A DNA stretch of 64,000 bases from Glycocaulis sp050485565 (lineage in GTDB: Bacteria > Pseudomonadota > Alphaproteobacteria > Caulobacterales > Maricaulaceae): the NCBI RefSeq assembly GCF_050485565.1, contig NZ_JBJHBQ010000004.1:124001-188000 (forward strand), read 5' to 3'. The notes beneath the pieces are model-generated. The model saw only the letters and a program-made list of their open reading frames with translations. It had not been told where the DNA came from and did not search any database. Each line of letters starts with the position of its first letter. The stretch's first letter is position 1. Positions 62,354 to 64,000 of the stretch are shown here, piece by piece. The translations under genes and the position numbers were made by a program.

Positions 62354-64000
62354 ATGCGCCTGTCCAACCTGCCTGTCATGGGCAAGCTTCTACTTATTGT
62401 GGCGTCCATGGCGGCGGTTCTCGCTGCACTGGGCGTTTTTGGCATTTATGAGGTCCACCAGGTGCGCGATTCAGCGTACCGCATTCACACCGCGTCTACC
62501 GATCAGCAACGTGCCGCCAATATGGCTGATGCGTTCACGGCCATTCGCGGTTCCTGGTACCGGCTGGCTATTCAGCCCGAAGAGGTGGACCAGCTCAGCA
62601 GCATCGTACGGGGTGCCCGCGAACGGTTTGCCACCGAGCACACAGCGTTGTTGAACAGCGGTTCCAACGGGCAGGCCCAGCGCCATCTCAACGCAATCCA
62701 GACGCCTTTCGAGCGGTTCGTGTCCGCGTTTGAGGCTGAGGCGGAACAGCTTCGCAGGTTACGCGGCATGGACCGGCAATCCCTGCAGGCCCGCGCAGAG
62801 ACTGCCGCCTTCGCGGCGTATCCGATTGGCGTTGAGGTGCGCGAAGCCCTGGATGCGTTCCTCGCCTATGAATCCGCTGCCGAGCTGGCGGCTTTCGAGA
62901 ACGCTGAAGCGACGGCCGAGTCCGCCCGCAATCTGATGATTATCGGCATCGTTATCGGTCTTGTAGCTGGCAGCGCGGTCAGCGTGCTGATCGGCCGTTA
63001 TGGCGTAGGCCAGCCGATTGGCCGCGCCATTGGCCGCCTGAACGCTCTGGCCGGCGGTGATCTTGAGGTCGAGATTGCCGAGGCTGACCGGGGCGACGAG
63101 ATCGGGGTCCTCAATAGGGCTCTGGAGGCTTTCAAGCAGCAATCCATCAAGGCGCGCGATCTGGCTGCAGCCCAGGAGGCGGAATCGCGCCGCAAGCTGG
63201 AGCAGGCCGAGCGGGTCAATGCCCTGACGGCCACCTTCGAAAAGGAAATTGATGAGGCCGTCGCAACGCTGGCCAGCGCTGCCGAAGAGCTTCAATCAAC
63301 GGCTCAGTCCATGGCCTCGACCGCAGAGGAAAGCTCGGCTGAAACGCAGACCGTGTCGGCCAGCACCACGCAGACGGCTGCCAATGTGCAGACAGTGGCC
63401 AGTGCATCTGAAGAGCTGACCAGCTCGATCAAGGAAGTGGCCGTGTAGATCGGGCGCACCTCCGGTATCGCGTCCGATGCCACCAAGCGGGTGGATGAGG
63501 CGCTGAGCCGGATCGATGTGCTGGTCAACGCGGCAAGCGCCATTGACGAGGTTGCCGCCCTTATCAGCGCCGTGACCGAGCAGACCAAGCTTCTGGCGCT
63601 TAACGCCACGATCGAGGCGGCTCGCGCTGGCGAAGCTGGCAAGGGCTTTGCGGTTGTTGCCAACGAGGTCAAGCAGCTTGCCGAGCAGACCGAGAAGGCC
63701 ACTGCCACCGTGATCGAGCAGATACGCGCCATCCAGGAAGGTACCGAGACGGCTGTGACGGCAGTGCGCAGCATCGAGCAGGTGGTCGATGAGGTCAGCC
63801 AGATTTCTACCGCCGTTGCCTCCTCTGCTGAAGAGCAGGTGGCGGTGACCGGCGAGATCAGCCGCAATGTGAACGAGGCCGCAATGGGCGCCGAAGCGGT
63901 GTCGCGGTCTCTGGGCGGGCTGGAGCAGGCCGCTGGCACGACCGCCGCGGCGGCCAATCAGGTTGCGATGACAGCCGCCCAGGTTGCCGAACGCTCCGAG
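62354..64000 (+). pseudogene. methyl-accepting chemotaxis protein, interrupted by an in-frame amber codon
   Basis: A chemoreceptor gene running past the window edge. The N-terminal 364 codons encode a TM helix (about 12-35), a periplasmic four-helix domain, a second TM helix (about 193-215) and a HAMP domain (RAIGRLNALAGGDLEVEI). A TAG at 63446-63448 then stops translation in the signalling domain, after SSIKEVAV. The same frame continues without a shift for at least 184 codons with the hairpin tip LLALNATIEAARAGEAGKGF and VVANEVKQLAEQT. The codon most likely was CAG (Gln). The tip also reads TEQTK where receptors have TEQTN. GGGAG is 9 nt before the ATG. Confidence 0.85.

Overview
The window looks like chromosomal DNA of a GC-rich alphaproteobacterium from the stalked/dimorphic group (Caulobacterales/Maricaulales, Hyphomonadaceae- or Maricaulaceae-like). 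The evidence is a CckA hybrid kinase beside fliQ-fliR-flhB and recA-alaS, a PleC/DivJ-type kinase, a consensus CtrA box (TTAA-N7-TTAA) upstream of a Flp pilin gene, an alphaproteobacterial LexA box (GTTC-N7-GTTC) before recA, a large TonB receptor, and abundant palindromic intergenic repeats. No rRNA, tRNA or CRISPR array was recognised. The placement rests on gene content only.

Layout. 0-14.5 kb: PleC-like kinase, two envelope proteins, flagellar export genes, cckA, recA, alaS. 14.6-19 kb: both methylmalonyl-CoA mutase subunits, intergenic repeats and a 53-aa Flp pilin. 19.5-25.2 kb: a pair of uncharacterised membrane genes (one VWA-like), a glutathione transferase and a TonB receptor with a ~420-nt leader. 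25.2-30.7 kb: glyoxylate-shunt locus with an ScfR/RamB-type regulator divergent from isocitrate lyase, an RraA-like protein and malate synthase; the divergent promoter holds two dyads, one a perfect FNR/FixK consensus. 30.8-43 kb: housekeeping genes (MeaB, isocitrate dehydrogenase, TrmJ, S4, Grx4, BolA, a peptidase, a thioesterase, a ThuA-like lipoprotein). 43.1-44.75 kb: a sharply AT-rich island with one gene for a predicted PD-(D/E)XK nuclease. 44.8-64 kb: glutaryl-CoA dehydrogenase, an amidohydrolase lipoprotein, MgtE, a YqjD/holin-like pair, a permease-symporter-amine-oxidase operon, a PhnA-like membrane protein with a 24-aa companion, DusA, TauE, a BrnT toxin with an HTH partner, and a chemotaxis receptor broken by an in-frame amber codon at the window edge.

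How the genes fit together. CckA, the PleC-like kinase, the flagellar export genes, the Flp pilin and the TTAA boxes point to CtrA cell-cycle control of polar organelles. Methylmalonyl-CoA mutase with its chaperone MeaB, the ScfR-type regulator, isocitrate lyase, malate synthase, isocitrate dehydrogenase and glutaryl-CoA dehydrogenase outline short-chain acyl-CoA and C2/C3 metabolism. The intergenic spaces carry at least four dispersed palindromic repeat families.

The best candidates for something undescribed are the AT-rich nuclease island, the VWA-like/four-TM gene pair, the BrnT-HTH pair and the interrupted receptor. All functions are inferred from sequence recognition without database searches.
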